Shown piece after piece: positions 1 through 6,148 of a stretch of DNA of 10,862 bases. The position numbers were made by a program, and so were the translations under genes. Location: the NCBI GenBank assembly GCA_001557035.1, contig LSKJ01000678.1, forward strand, positions 1 to 10,862, given 5' to 3'. The first letter of the stretch is position 1. Each line of letters starts with the position of its first letter. This DNA is from Rhodospirillaceae bacterium CCH5-H10. GTDB lineage: Bacteria; Pseudomonadota; Alphaproteobacteria; Reyranellales; Reyranellaceae. The notes under the pieces were generated by a model. That model made no database searches. It was not told where the DNA came from and saw only the letters and a list, made by a program, of their open reading frames with translations.

Positions 1-40
1 GAATCATCACTGGAGCGATTTCGAAAGACAAAGATTCACA

Positions 41-105
41 AGTTCTGAGGAGCGCGCCCCTCGAATACCTCGGGGTAAATTCCACGCGCGTCTCGAAGGA
101 TGGGC
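41..105. repeat. Palindromic intergenic repeat element (REP-like), interrupted centre
   Basis: The left arm reads TTCTGAGGAGCGCG (43-56) and the right arm CGCGCGTCTCGAAGGATG (85-102); they are imperfect inverted partners around a roughly 28-base centre. This arm pair resembles a palindromic element family that I know from alphaproteobacterial intergenic regions (…CTGAGGAGCGC … GCGTCTCGAAGGAT…). The right arm shares an exact 14-mer with 5479-5492. The family assignment is from memory; the arms and the shared 14-mer are seen directly. It lies downstream of leuC and encodes nothing recognisable. Confidence 0.55.
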
Positions 106-133
106 AATTGTCGTGGTGCTCGTGCCCACCCCA

Positions 134-191
134 GCGCGGAGGTTACTCCGCGCGACGAGACGCGGTCTGTCGACCGCCCCTCAGGGTGAGG
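134..191. repeat. Cluster of three short hairpins downstream of leuC
   Basis: Three perfect inverted repeats lie in a row: an 8-bp stem at 134-141/146-153 with a GTTA loop, a 6-bp stem at 162-167/172-177 with a TGTC loop, and a 5-bp stem at 179-183/187-191 with a GGG loop. The segment contains CGAGACGCG (156-164), the reverse complement of the CGCGTCTCG core in the repeat at 41-105, so it looks like a second, decayed copy in the opposite orientation. No T-run follows any stem on the minus strand, so it is not a classic intrinsic terminator for leuC, although it could stabilise a 3' end. Confidence 0.5.
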
Positions 192-198
192 CCTTTCG

Positions 199-1593
199 CT
201 AGATCTTCCTCACGTCGGCGATGGCGCCCTTGATCGCGGCGGCGGCGGCCATGGCCGGGCTCGCGAGATGGGTGCGGGCGCCGGGCCCCTGGCGGCCGAC
301 GAAGTTGCGGTTGGAGGTCGAGACGCTGCGCTGGCCGGGCGGCACCCTCTCGCCGTTGGAGGCGAGGCACATCGAGCAGCCCGGCTCGCGCCATTCGAAG
401 CCCGCGTCGGTGAACACGCGGTCGAGTCCCTCGGCCTCGGCCTCGGCCTTGATGCGCACCGATCCGGGCACGACCCAGGCGGTGACATGGTCGGCCTTGT
501 GCCGGCCCTTCACGATCTCGGCGGCGGCGCGCAGGTCGGAGATGCGGGAGTTGGTGCAGGAACCGATGAACACCCAGTCGACCTTGGTGCCTTCGATCGG
601 CTTGCCGGGTTCGAGGCCCTGGTACTTGAGCGCGGCTTCCCAGGCGCCGCGCTTCTCCTCCGGTCCCGTGCCGGGGTCGGGGATGGGACGGTCGACGGCG
701 ATCACGTGTTCCGGGCTGGTGCCCCAGGTGATCTGCGGCGCGACGTTCTTCATGTCGATCGTGTGCTCGCGATCGAACTCGGTGTCGGGATCGCTCGGCA
801 GGGTGCGCCAGTGGGCGACGGCGCGATCCCACATCGCGCCCTTCGGCGCATAGTCGCGGCCATTGAGATATTCGTAGGTCGTGTCGTCGGGCGCCACCAT
901 GCCGGTGCGCGCGCCCATCTCGATGGTGAGGTTGCAGAGCGTGAGCCGCGCCTCGGCCGGCAAAGCGCGTACGGCCGAGCCGGCATACTCCACCGAAAAG
1001 CCGGTGCCGGCGGCGGTGCCCAGCTCGCCGATCAGGTGAAGGATCATGTCCTTGGCCGTGACGCCCGGCAGCAGCTTGCCCTCGAAGCTGGCGCGCATCC
1101 GCTTGGGCTTGCGCTGGACCATCGTTTGCGTGGCGATCACGTGCACCAGCTCGGAGGAGCCGATGCCGAACGCCAGCGCGCCCAGGCCGCCATGCGTGGA
1201 GGTGTGGCTGTCGCCGCAGACCAGCGTCGTGCCCGGCAGCGTCAGGCCCTGCTCGGGCCCCATGACGTGCACGATGCCCTGGCCGTCCTGCCCGAGGTCG
1301 AACAGCTTGATGCCGTAGGCGCTGGTCGTCTCGCGCATCGACTTGATCAGCGGCAGGCCCGGCGGATGGGTGTGCTCGGTGCGACCGGGCTTCGTCGACA
1401 TGGTGTGATCGGGCGTGCCGTAGATCAGCCGCGGCTGCGACGGCGGATAGCCCTTCTCGATGGCTTCCTTCAGCGACTTGCCACCCGACATGTCGTGCAG
1501 CAGCAGCCGGTCGATGTGCAGAAGCACGAAGCCGTTCCCGAGATCGCTGATGACGTGGCTGTCCCAGATCTTGTCGAACAGGGTCTTGCCCAT
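199..1593 (-). CDS. leuC: 3-isopropylmalate dehydratase large subunit
   Basis: LeuC pairs with LeuD to isomerise 2-isopropylmalate to 3-isopropylmalate, the second step of leucine biosynthesis, in the cytoplasm. The 464-residue product has the usual family length and aligns from its first residues (MGKTLFDKIWDSHV). The three cysteines that hold the [4Fe-4S] cluster are in place: Cys346 in IGSCTNSR, and Cys406 and Cys409 in EPGCSMC. Other aconitase-superfamily signatures are VCGDSHTSTHGG (125-136) and the C-terminal TSNRNFVGRQG (426-436). The ATG start is preceded by AGAGG eight bases upstream. The gene follows a TPR-protein gene by 44 bases on the same strand and may be co-transcribed with it. 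leuD is not downstream within the window; instead there are repeats, so the partner subunit must be encoded elsewhere or beyond the left edge. Confidence 0.97.
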   Translation of the reverse strand: MGKTLFDKIWDSHVISDLGNGFVLLHIDRLLLHDMSGGKSLKEAIEKGYPPSQPRLIYGTPDHTMSTKPGRTEHTHPPGLPLIKSMRETTSAYGIKLFDLGQDGQGIVHVMGPEQGLTLPGTTLVCGDSHTSTHGGLGALAFGIGSSELVHVIATQTMVQRKPKRMRASFEGKLLPGVTAKDMILHLIGELGTAAGTGFSVEYAGSAVRALPAEARLTLCNLTIEMGARTGMVAPDDTTYEYLNGRDYAPKGAMWDRAVAHWRTLPSDPDTEFDREHTIDMKNVAPQITWGTSPEHVIAVDRPIPDPGTGPEEKRGAWEAALKYQGLEPGKPIEGTKVDWVFIGSCTNSRISDLRAAAEIVKGRHKADHVTAWVVPGSVRIKAEAEAEGLDRVFTDAGFEWREPGCSMCLASNGERVPPGQRSVSTSNRNFVGRQGPGARTHLASPAMAAAAAIKGAIADVRKI

Positions 1594-1618
1594 GGGTTTG
1601 GCCTCTGGGGTGAGTGGT

Positions 1619-1637
1619 TATCCGCGGGACGCGGATA
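1619..1637 (-). other. Perfect hairpin between the TPR-protein gene and leuC
   Basis: TATCCGCG (1619-1626) and CGCGGATA (1630-1637) form an 8-bp perfect stem around a 3-base loop. The hairpin starts directly after the TGA of the upstream gene (1638-1640) and ends 25 bases before the leuC ATG. On the minus strand it is followed by ACCACTCACCCC, not a T-run, so it is unlikely to be an intrinsic terminator. It could be an mRNA processing or stability element, or it could modulate leuC translation. The structure is seen; its role is inferred. Confidence 0.5.
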
Positions 1638-2876
1638 TCAGCACCGGGCGAGCCGCGCCGCCAGCCCTTCGCGATCATCGTCGCGCAGCAATTCCGCTGA
1701 CGCATACCAGGGCGATATTCCGAGGCTCGGTCCCCAGAGCCAGTCTGCGGTACGCGGCAGGAGGATCACCGTGGGAATGCCGAGCGAAGCCGCGGCATGG
1801 GCGGGCCAGGCATCGTCGCCGACGACGAGGCGGCAGGCCGGGATTTCCTCAGGCGCGCCTGTGATCGCGAGGCCGGCCGGCGGTTCCGCGACACTGAACC
1901 AGCCGACGCGCGACGACGGTGTTGGCTGCGGCCGCAATCCGGCAGGTGGCGGCAGGGCGTCGAGTGACCAATTCAACAGGTGTGGCAGGCTGCGCAACGG
2001 GGCGGCGGCGACGAAGCTTTCCAAGGAGCCGCCCCGTTGCACGGTTGGCGCTGCGAGCCAGCCGGCCAGCGTCCCGGCGCACTGGAGGATGGGCTCGATG
2101 CCCGCCGGGAAGCGGTCGAGGCCACGGGCCAGCATCAGCGTGTCGCGCAGGGCAGCCGCGCTCTCGATATCGGCCTGCTCGGGATAGAGGAGCAGGCGGC
2201 CGGTCATCGGCTCGCCCTGCCAAATTGGCAGATCGGGTGTGTGGCGCTCGCCGGGGGTCTCCAGCCGCGCTTCGTGGTCGCCGAGGCCGCGCCACCAGTC
2301 GCCCTGGCGCAACAGCAGCTCGCCGCGCCGCAGGCGAAGGCGCGGATCGGCCGGATGGCTGACCAGCGCGGTCTCCAGATCGGTCAGGGCGCCCGCCCAT
2401 TCGCCGCGCGCCGCCAGCAGGCCGGCCCGCGCGATGAGGCTGGGCACCAGCCGGTTGTCGATCGACAGGGCCTGGTCGTAGGCGCGCTCGGCCTCTTCGG
2501 CCCGTCCCAGCGCTTCGAGGGCGCGGCCGGTATTGTGGGCGATGCTGGCATCGTCGGGCTTCAGCCGCGCCGCTCGTACGAGTGCGGCCAGCGCCTGTTC
2601 GTTCTGGCCGAGTTGAATCAGGCAGCCGGCGAGGTTGGTCTGGGCCGCGACCTCGCGCGGCAGGAACTGCGCGGCGCGCTCCAGCGGTTCGCGGGCGTCG
2701 GCGAAGCGACCGAGCTTCAGCCGGAACTGGCCCAGCAGATGGAGCGCCTGACCCATGTTGGGCCGCGCCTCCACGATGCGGGTGAAGGCCTCCTCGGCCG
2801 ACGCGAAATCCCCCGCCGCCGCTCGCTGCAGGGCGTCGCGGCCGAGGGTCTGGATCTGCTGGTCGTTGAGACGCAC
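1638..2876 (-). CDS. TPR protein with a reduced glycosyltransferase-like C-terminal domain
   Basis: The 412-residue protein opens with about six tetratricopeptide repeats of 34 residues (approximately 8-40, 41-74, 75-108, 109-142, 143-176, 177-210), showing the Gly-8, Ala-20 and Pro-32 pattern. The C-terminal half matches the TPR-glycosyltransferase architecture common in proteobacteria. LYPEQ (230-234) stands where that family has its EQG-L-GD motif, DAWPAHAAASLGIP (355-368) corresponds to the D-x-AHLAGALGxP loop, and ADWLWG...SPWY (377-391) to the DWRW...SPWYP motif. The EQGLGD glycines are lost and the region between the motifs is short, so catalytic activity is doubtful; it may be a binding or scaffold protein. 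No signal peptide is evident. Translation starts at GTG; an in-frame TAG lies four codons upstream and no ATG lies near, so the start is fairly constrained but has a poor ribosome binding site. It may share a transcript with leuC. Confidence 0.85.
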   Translation of the reverse strand: MRLNDQQIQTLGRDALQRAAAGDFASAEEAFTRIVEARPNMGQALHLLGQFRLKLGRFADAREPLERAAQFLPREVAAQTNLAGCLIQLGQNEQALAALVRAARLKPDDASIAHNTGRALEALGRAEEAERAYDQALSIDNRLVPSLIARAGLLAARGEWAGALTDLETALVSHPADPRLRLRRGELLLRQGDWWRGLGDHEARLETPGERHTPDLPIWQGEPMTGRLLLYPEQADIESAAALRDTLMLARGLDRFPAGIEPILQCAGTLAGWLAAPTVQRGGSLESFVAAAPLRSLPHLLNWSLDALPPPAGLRPQPTPSSRVGWFSVAEPPAGLAITGAPEEIPACRLVVGDDAWPAHAAASLGIPTVILLPRTADWLWGPSLGISPWYASAELLRDDDREGLAARLARC

Positions 2877-2879
2877 GCG

Positions 2880-2898
2880 GCGGCTCTAGCAGAGCCGC
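2880..2898 (-). other. Hairpin abutting the GTG start of the TPR-protein gene
   Basis: GCGGCTCT (2880-2887) and AGAGCCGC (2891-2898) form an 8-bp perfect stem with a 3-base loop, ending three bases before the GTG codon at 2874-2876. The only purine-rich stretch that could bind the ribosome, AGAG, is inside the stem. The geometry suggests low or regulated initiation. The inverted repeat is seen directly; the regulatory effect is inferred. Confidence 0.45.
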
Positions 2899-2910
2899 GC
2901 AGATGCGCAA

Positions 2911-2954
2911 AGAAAAAGCCGGCGGTCGCAAGGGAGGCAGGAGCGACCGCCGGC
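2911..2954 (-). terminator. Intrinsic terminator of the DUF1127 gene
   Basis: A perfect 12-bp G+C-rich stem (2918-2929 with 2943-2954, loop 2930-2942) is followed on the minus strand by TTTTTCTTT, the reverse complement of 2909-2917. It lies 62 bases downstream of the DUF1127 stop codon and has all parts of a Rho-independent terminator for that transcript. It also sits only about 35 bases before the next minus-strand gene, so that gene needs read-through or a promoter overlapping this structure. Confidence 0.85.
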
Positions 2955-3015
2955 CAGGTACCGGAGTGGGATGGTCCCGCGCAGGGTAAGGACGGGACCC
3001 CTCCGGATCCGAATG

Positions 3016-3228
3016 TCAGATGCGCCAGAAGGGCTTGTTGACCTCGAACTGGACGTCGGTCGGACTGATGCCAAGGTCGCGCAGCGTGCGATGGTCGATG
3101 TTGGCGAGCTCGCGGCGCTCCCGGGCGCGGCGCCGCCAGGTCGCCAGGACCTCGCCGACCGCGGAGAAGGCTGCAACCGCGCCGGCCAGCGTGGCCTGCG
3201 GGGTGTCGTGAAGCGATATGTTGGCCAT
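3016..3228 (-). CDS. DUF1127 (YjiS-like) small protein
   Basis: This 70-residue protein ends in the DUF1127 signature: a basic run WRRRARERREL (31-41), then the conserved helix NIDHRTLRDLGIS (43-55) and a terminal FWR. The N-terminal 30 residues are mildly hydrophobic and variable, as in family members. Work on alphaproteobacterial members links them to RNA binding and to stress or phosphate metabolism, but the role of this one is not known. The ATG at 3226-3228 has a strong GGGAG ribosome binding site (3236-3240) seven bases upstream. The gene is monocistronic by appearance: divergent from the LysR gene upstream and closed by an intrinsic terminator. A strong RBS plus a strong terminator on a tiny gene suggests high, conditional expression. 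Confidence 0.92.
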   Translation of the reverse strand: MANISLHDTPQATLAGAVAAFSAVGEVLATWRRRARERRELANIDHRTLRDLGISPTDVQFEVNKPFWRI

Positions 3229-3285
3229 GGGACTTCTCCCGAAGGGGTTTGAACTCTGTTGAGGGTGATTTGCGCCCGGGGAGGG

Positions 3286-3339
3286 CTCTTTACAAACGAC
3301 CCTTTGTCCTGTTTTGATTAAAATAGCTCATGTGAAGGA
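3286..3339 (+). promoter_or_regulatory. Divergent promoter region with candidate operator and LysR-gene RBS
   Basis: The 117-base gap between the DUF1127 and LysR genes is the only conspicuously AT-rich stretch nearby. A possible -35 TTTACA (3289-3294) sits 18 bases before a weak TTTGAT (3313-3318), and TAAAAT lies at 3319-3324. ACAAA (3292-3296) and TTTGT (3303-3307) form an inverted repeat with a 6-base spacer, a possible operator for LysR autoregulation; it does not fit the textbook T-N11-A box exactly. AAGGA at 3335-3339, six bases before the ATG, is a good ribosome binding site. The promoter boxes are guesses from the sequence. Confidence 0.35.
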
Positions 3340-3345
3340 CACGCG

Positions 3346-4248
3346 ATGAAACGATCCCTGCCGCCACTCAATGGCTTGCGCGCCTTCGAGGCCGCCGCGC
3401 GCCACATGAGCTTTACCGATGCGGCCGAGGAGTTGAGCGTCACCCAGGCCGCGATCAGCCACCAGGTGCGCGGTCTCGAACAGAGACTCGGATTAAAATT
3501 GTTCGTGCGGCGCAATCGCTCGCTGCTGCTTTCGGAAGCGGGCCAGGCCTACCTGCCGGCGGTGCGTTCCGCGTTCGATCAGCTGAACGAGGCGACCGAG
3601 AAGCTGCTGCAGAAGGACAAGGGCGGCCATCTCACCGTGACCACCACGGCTTCTTTCGCGATGAAGTGGCTGGTGCCGCGGCTGGGCGGCTTCCAGCGCG
3701 CCAACAACGAGATCGATGTGCGCATCTCGACCGGCACCGGCCTGGTCGATTTCTCGCGCGAGGATGTCGACATCGGCATCCGCTACGGCCGCGGCCAGTG
3801 GCCGAATCTTATGGCCGAACGGCTGGTCGCCGAGGACGTGATGCCGGTCTGCGCGCCGTCGCTGCTCAAGGGACCGAACGGGCTGAAGAAGCCGGCCGAC
3901 CTGAAGCGCTTCACCCTTCTCCACATCGGCAACTTTCCCGACGACTGGCAGGTCTGGCTGACCGCCGCCGGCGTGAAGGGCGTCGATGCTTCGCGCGGCG
4001 TTTCCTTCGACTTCGCGCTGGCGGCTTACCAGGCGGCGATGGACGGGCTGGGCGTGGCGCTGGGGCGCAACCCGCTGGTCGAGCCCGATCTCAAGGCCGG
4101 GCGACTGGTCGTGCCCTTCGAGTTCAAGCGCTCCTCGGACTTCGCCTACTATCTCGTCTATCCGCCCGAGGCGATCCGGCGGCGCAAGATCAAGGCGTTC
4201 CGCGACTGGATCGTCTCGCTTTCCGAAGTCGCGCAGCAGGCGGCCTGA
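3346..4248 (+). CDS. LysR-family transcriptional regulator, GcvA-like
   Basis: The 300-residue protein has the length and order of a LysR-type regulator. A winged helix-turn-helix occupies residues 6-65, with SFTDAAEELSVTQAAISHQV at 22-41 as the DNA-contacting part, followed by a linker helix and a periplasmic-binding-like effector domain (about 93-293). The opening LPPLNGLRAFEAAARHMSF and the effector-domain stretch DVDIGIRYGRGQWP (140-153) are typical of the GcvA subgroup. GcvA itself controls glycine cleavage in enterobacteria, but this subgroup is broad and the target here is unknown. The stop codon lies two bases before the start of a flavin oxidoreductase gene, so the two are almost surely co-transcribed, and that gene is a likely target along with the regulator's own promoter. 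The effector cannot be read from the sequence. Confidence 0.95.
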   Translation: MKRSLPPLNGLRAFEAAARHMSFTDAAEELSVTQAAISHQVRGLEQRLGLKLFVRRNRSLLLSEAGQAYLPAVRSAFDQLNEATEKLLQKDKGGHLTVTTTASFAMKWLVPRLGGFQRANNEIDVRISTGTGLVDFSREDVDIGIRYGRGQWPNLMAERLVAEDVMPVCAPSLLKGPNGLKKPADLKRFTLLHIGNFPDDWQVWLTAAGVKGVDASRGVSFDFALAAYQAAMDGLGVALGRNPLVEPDLKAGRLVVPFEFKRSSDFAYYLVYPPEAIRRRKIKAFRDWIVSLSEVAQQAA

Positions 4249-4250
4249 TC

Positions 4251-5306
4251 ATGCAGTTCGGTTACTTCACGCTGTCGGACAATCGCTATCCCGACAATCC
4301 ACGCTCGGCCGAGTCCTTCATCAAGGACATCTACGCCGAGGCGCTGTGGGCCGAGAAGGTCGGGCTGAACTCGGCCTGGATCGGCGAGCATCATTTCAAC
4401 CTGCTGGGCGTCAACGCCTCGCCGCTGGCGATGCTGGCGCAACTGGCGGGCGCCACGACCAAGCTGCGGCTCGCGCCGGCGGTGACGCTGCTGCCGGTTC
4501 ACCATCCGCTGCACGTCGCGGAGGAATGGGCGACGCTCGATCTCCTGTCGGGCGGCCGGGTCGATTTCGCCGCGGGCCGTGGCTACGACCGCAAGGAATA
4601 CGATCCGTTCCAGATGCCGTTCGACGATTCGGCGGAGCTGTTCGCCGAGGGGCTGGAGATCGTGTGGCGCGCCTGGACCGAGCCCGGCAAGTGGTCCCAC
4701 AAGGGCAGGTTCTATCAATTCGACGACGTCGAGGTGCGCCCCAAGCCGGCGCAGAGCCCGCTCCGGCCCTACGTGGCATGCTTCTCCCGGCCGTCGATGG
4801 AGCTGGCGGCGAAGAACGACTGGAACGTGATCTACGCGCCGTTTGCCGCCGCCATGGTCTACGGCTCCCTGGCCGACGCGGTACGGGTCTATCGTGAAAC
4901 CTGCGAGACCGGCTTCAAGCGGCCGATGCGCCGCGCCATGTGCTCCTACTTCGTGCACATCGCCTCGACGCCGGAGGAGGAGAACTACGGCAAGGAAGCG
5001 CTGGTGCGCTATTTCCAGGACGCGCTGATCGCGGCCTTCCCGTCCTCGTCGGGAGAGAAGGTGCCGCCGACCTACAAATACTTCGTCGACATCGTGAACA
5101 TCCTGCGCGACATGCGGCCGGAGAAGCTCACCGACAAGTCGATCCTGTGTGGCAGCCCGCAGCACATCGTCGACACGCTGAAACAGGTCGAGGCCGCCGG
5201 CGTCGCCGAGGTCATCCTCTACTTCAACTACGGCCAGAAGCCCCATGCGATGGTGAAGGAGCAGATGCAGCGCTTCATGCTCGAGGTCGCGCCGCACTTC
5301 GCCTAG
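4251..5306 (+). CDS. LLM-class (luciferase-like) flavin-dependent oxidoreductase
   Basis: This 351-residue protein belongs to the bacterial luciferase-like monooxygenase superfamily, TIM-barrel enzymes that use reduced FMN or F420 to oxidise small organic substrates. Typical features are the N-terminal strand FGYFTL (3-8), EKVGLNSAWIGEHHF (35-49) with its EHH motif, TLLPVHHPLHVAEEWATLD (79-97 region), and LLSGGRVDFAAGRGY (98-102 core), the flavin-binding loop. The C-terminal CGSPQHIVDTLKQ (300-302 region) is the usual late GSP/V-x-x-V-x-x-L element. The substrate cannot be inferred. I chose the ATG at 4251, two bases after the LysR stop, because family homology begins at MQFGYFTL; an open frame extends upstream but only as a shadow of the LysR gene. 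With little ribosome binding site of its own, it is probably translated by coupling. Confidence 0.93.
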   Translation: MQFGYFTLSDNRYPDNPRSAESFIKDIYAEALWAEKVGLNSAWIGEHHFNLLGVNASPLAMLAQLAGATTKLRLAPAVTLLPVHHPLHVAEEWATLDLLSGGRVDFAAGRGYDRKEYDPFQMPFDDSAELFAEGLEIVWRAWTEPGKWSHKGRFYQFDDVEVRPKPAQSPLRPYVACFSRPSMELAAKNDWNVIYAPFAAAMVYGSLADAVRVYRETCETGFKRPMRRAMCSYFVHIASTPEEENYGKEALVRYFQDALIAAFPSSSGEKVPPTYKYFVDIVNILRDMRPEKLTDKSILCGSPQHIVDTLKQVEAAGVAEVILYFNYGQKPHAMVKEQMQRFMLEVAPHFA

Positions 5307-5320
5307 TCACGGGGGAATAG

Positions 5321-5418
5321 AAGGGTCCCTCACTTCGTTCGGGCTGACACTGCTTCTCGCATCGCGCAGTGCGCCGGTTCCACCGACGGCGTCATCCCGA
5401 GCGCAGCGAGGGATCCTT
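5321..5418. repeat. Large inverted repeat with 28-base arms (intergenic palindromic element)
   Basis: The arms 5321-5348 and 5391-5418 are inverted partners with 23 of 28 positions complementary, 25 if G-T wobbles are allowed, around a 42-base centre. The right arm contains CATCCCGAGCGCAGCGAGGG, a sequence I recognise from dispersed intergenic repeats of proteobacteria. It begins 15 bases after the oxidoreductase stop and could fold in the transcript as a 3' stabiliser or weak terminator; no T-run follows. The rest of the 195-base gap holds no recognisable gene. Confidence 0.65.
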
Positions 5419-5440
5419 GAAGTCCTCACCGAGCTCAAGG

Positions 5441-5459
5441 TTGCAAGTCGTTCGCAAGT
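5441..5459 (+). promoter_or_regulatory. Direct repeat upstream of the PPOX gene
   Basis: GCAAGT occurs at 5443-5448 and again at 5454-5459, an 11-base period close to one turn of the helix, about 45 bases before the PPOX start codon. Such a spacing suits a dimeric regulator or a promoter-proximal activator site. A TTGCAA at 5441-5446 might serve as a -35 box, but no convincing -10 box follows at the right distance. This is a weak call. Confidence 0.2.
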
Positions 5460-5478
5460 GACGGATGGTGCTGCGGAA

Positions 5479-5493
5479 CGCGTCTCGAAGGAG
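5479..5493 (+). promoter_or_regulatory. Ribosome binding site inside a dispersed-repeat fragment
   Basis: AAGGAG (5488-5493) lies eight bases before the ATG at 5502 and is the strong Shine-Dalgarno sequence that fixes this start. It is the end of CGCGTCTCGAAGGA (5479-5492), an exact 14-base match to 87-100 in the repeat downstream of leuC. The element therefore appears to supply the ribosome binding site of the gene. Confidence 0.6.
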
Positions 5494-5501
5494 TTGGCTC
5501 A

Positions 5502-6125
5502 ATGGCTCGCATCAGCACGAAGGAAGATCTGCGGCGCATCATTACCGAGCCGCGGCCGGCGACGCGCGTGAAGATCCTCGACGCGCTGGACGACCAGTCG
5601 ATCGAGTTCCTGAAGCGCTGCCCCTTTGCGCTGGTCGGCACGACCGCGGAGGACGGCACGATCGAAGTGTCCCCCAAGGGCGACGAGCCCGGCTTCATCC
5701 GCATGGAGGACCCGAAGACGCTGCTGATTCCCGAGCGGGTCGGCAACAACCTGGCTTTTGGCCTCAACAACATCATCGCCACCGGCGAGATCGGCATCAT
5801 CGCCCTGGTGCCGGCGACCGGCGAGACGCTGCGCATTTCCGGCACGGCGGAAATCCACGATGATGCCGACCTGCTCGCCTCGCTGAGTTCGCTGGGCAAG
5901 CCGGCGCTGCTGGCGACCCGCGTCCACATCAAGCATTGTTATTTCCACTGTGCCCGCTCGATCGTGCGCGCCAAGCTGTGGGACCCCAAGGCGTGGCCGG
6001 CGCCGGGTCGCGTTTCGTTCGGCAAGATCATCGCCCCGCGCATCGGCGAGAGCGACGCCGTGGCGGCCCAGATCGATGCCAACGTCGAGGGCGCCTACAC
6101 GACGCGGCTGTGGCAGAACACCTGA
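5502..6125 (+). CDS. PPOX-class FMN-dependent flavoprotein, DR_2398/MSMEG_1061-type
   Basis: The 207-residue protein resembles the pyridoxamine 5'-phosphate oxidase-like split-barrel family, subgroup DR_2398 (about 200 residues). The key stretches are FLKRCPFALVGTTAEDGTI (36-54), SPKGDEPGF (57-65), LLIPERVGNNLAFGLNNI (74-91) and GETLRISGTAEI (107-118), ordered as in family members, and a late HCARSIVRAKLW (149-160). Members bind FMN or a related deazaflavin or haem and reduce or oxidise small molecules; the natural substrate is unknown, and pyridoxine phosphate itself is unlikely. It begins at an ATG with a strong AAGGAG site. The adenylate cyclase gene starts 23 bases downstream on the same strand, so the two may form an operon, although no functional link is obvious. 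Confidence 0.9.
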   Translation: MARISTKEDLRRIITEPRPATRVKILDALDDQSIEFLKRCPFALVGTTAEDGTIEVSPKGDEPGFIRMEDPKTLLIPERVGNNLAFGLNNIIATGEIGIIALVPATGETLRISGTAEIHDDADLLASLSSLGKPALLATRVHIKHCYFHCARSIVRAKLWDPKAWPAPGRVSFGKIIAPRIGESDAVAAQIDANVEGAYTTRLWQNT

Positions 6126-6148
6126 CCGGCTGAAAGGACCGGCTTTCG

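Noticed and set aside
8..15. CACTGGAG shared between the left edge and the palindrome at the right edge
   Set aside because: Only eight bases match and the flanks differ, so chance is sufficient; it is not evidence that the window is bounded by a repeat pair.
143..1705. A 520-codon minus-strand frame overlapping leuC
   Set aside because: It is an off-frame reading of leuC with low-complexity Arg-rich sequence and no conserved motif; the leuC frame has all catalytic residues.
268..2187. A 639-codon plus-strand open frame opposite leuC and the TPR gene
   Set aside because: Its translation is Arg/Ala/Gly/His-rich without any family motif, and it runs antisense to two genes with clear homology; long antisense frames are usual at this G+C content.
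4158..5297. A 379-codon minus-strand frame opposite the flavin oxidoreductase
   Set aside because: Antisense to a well-supported gene, His/Arg/Leu-rich, no recognisable domain and no ribosome binding site.
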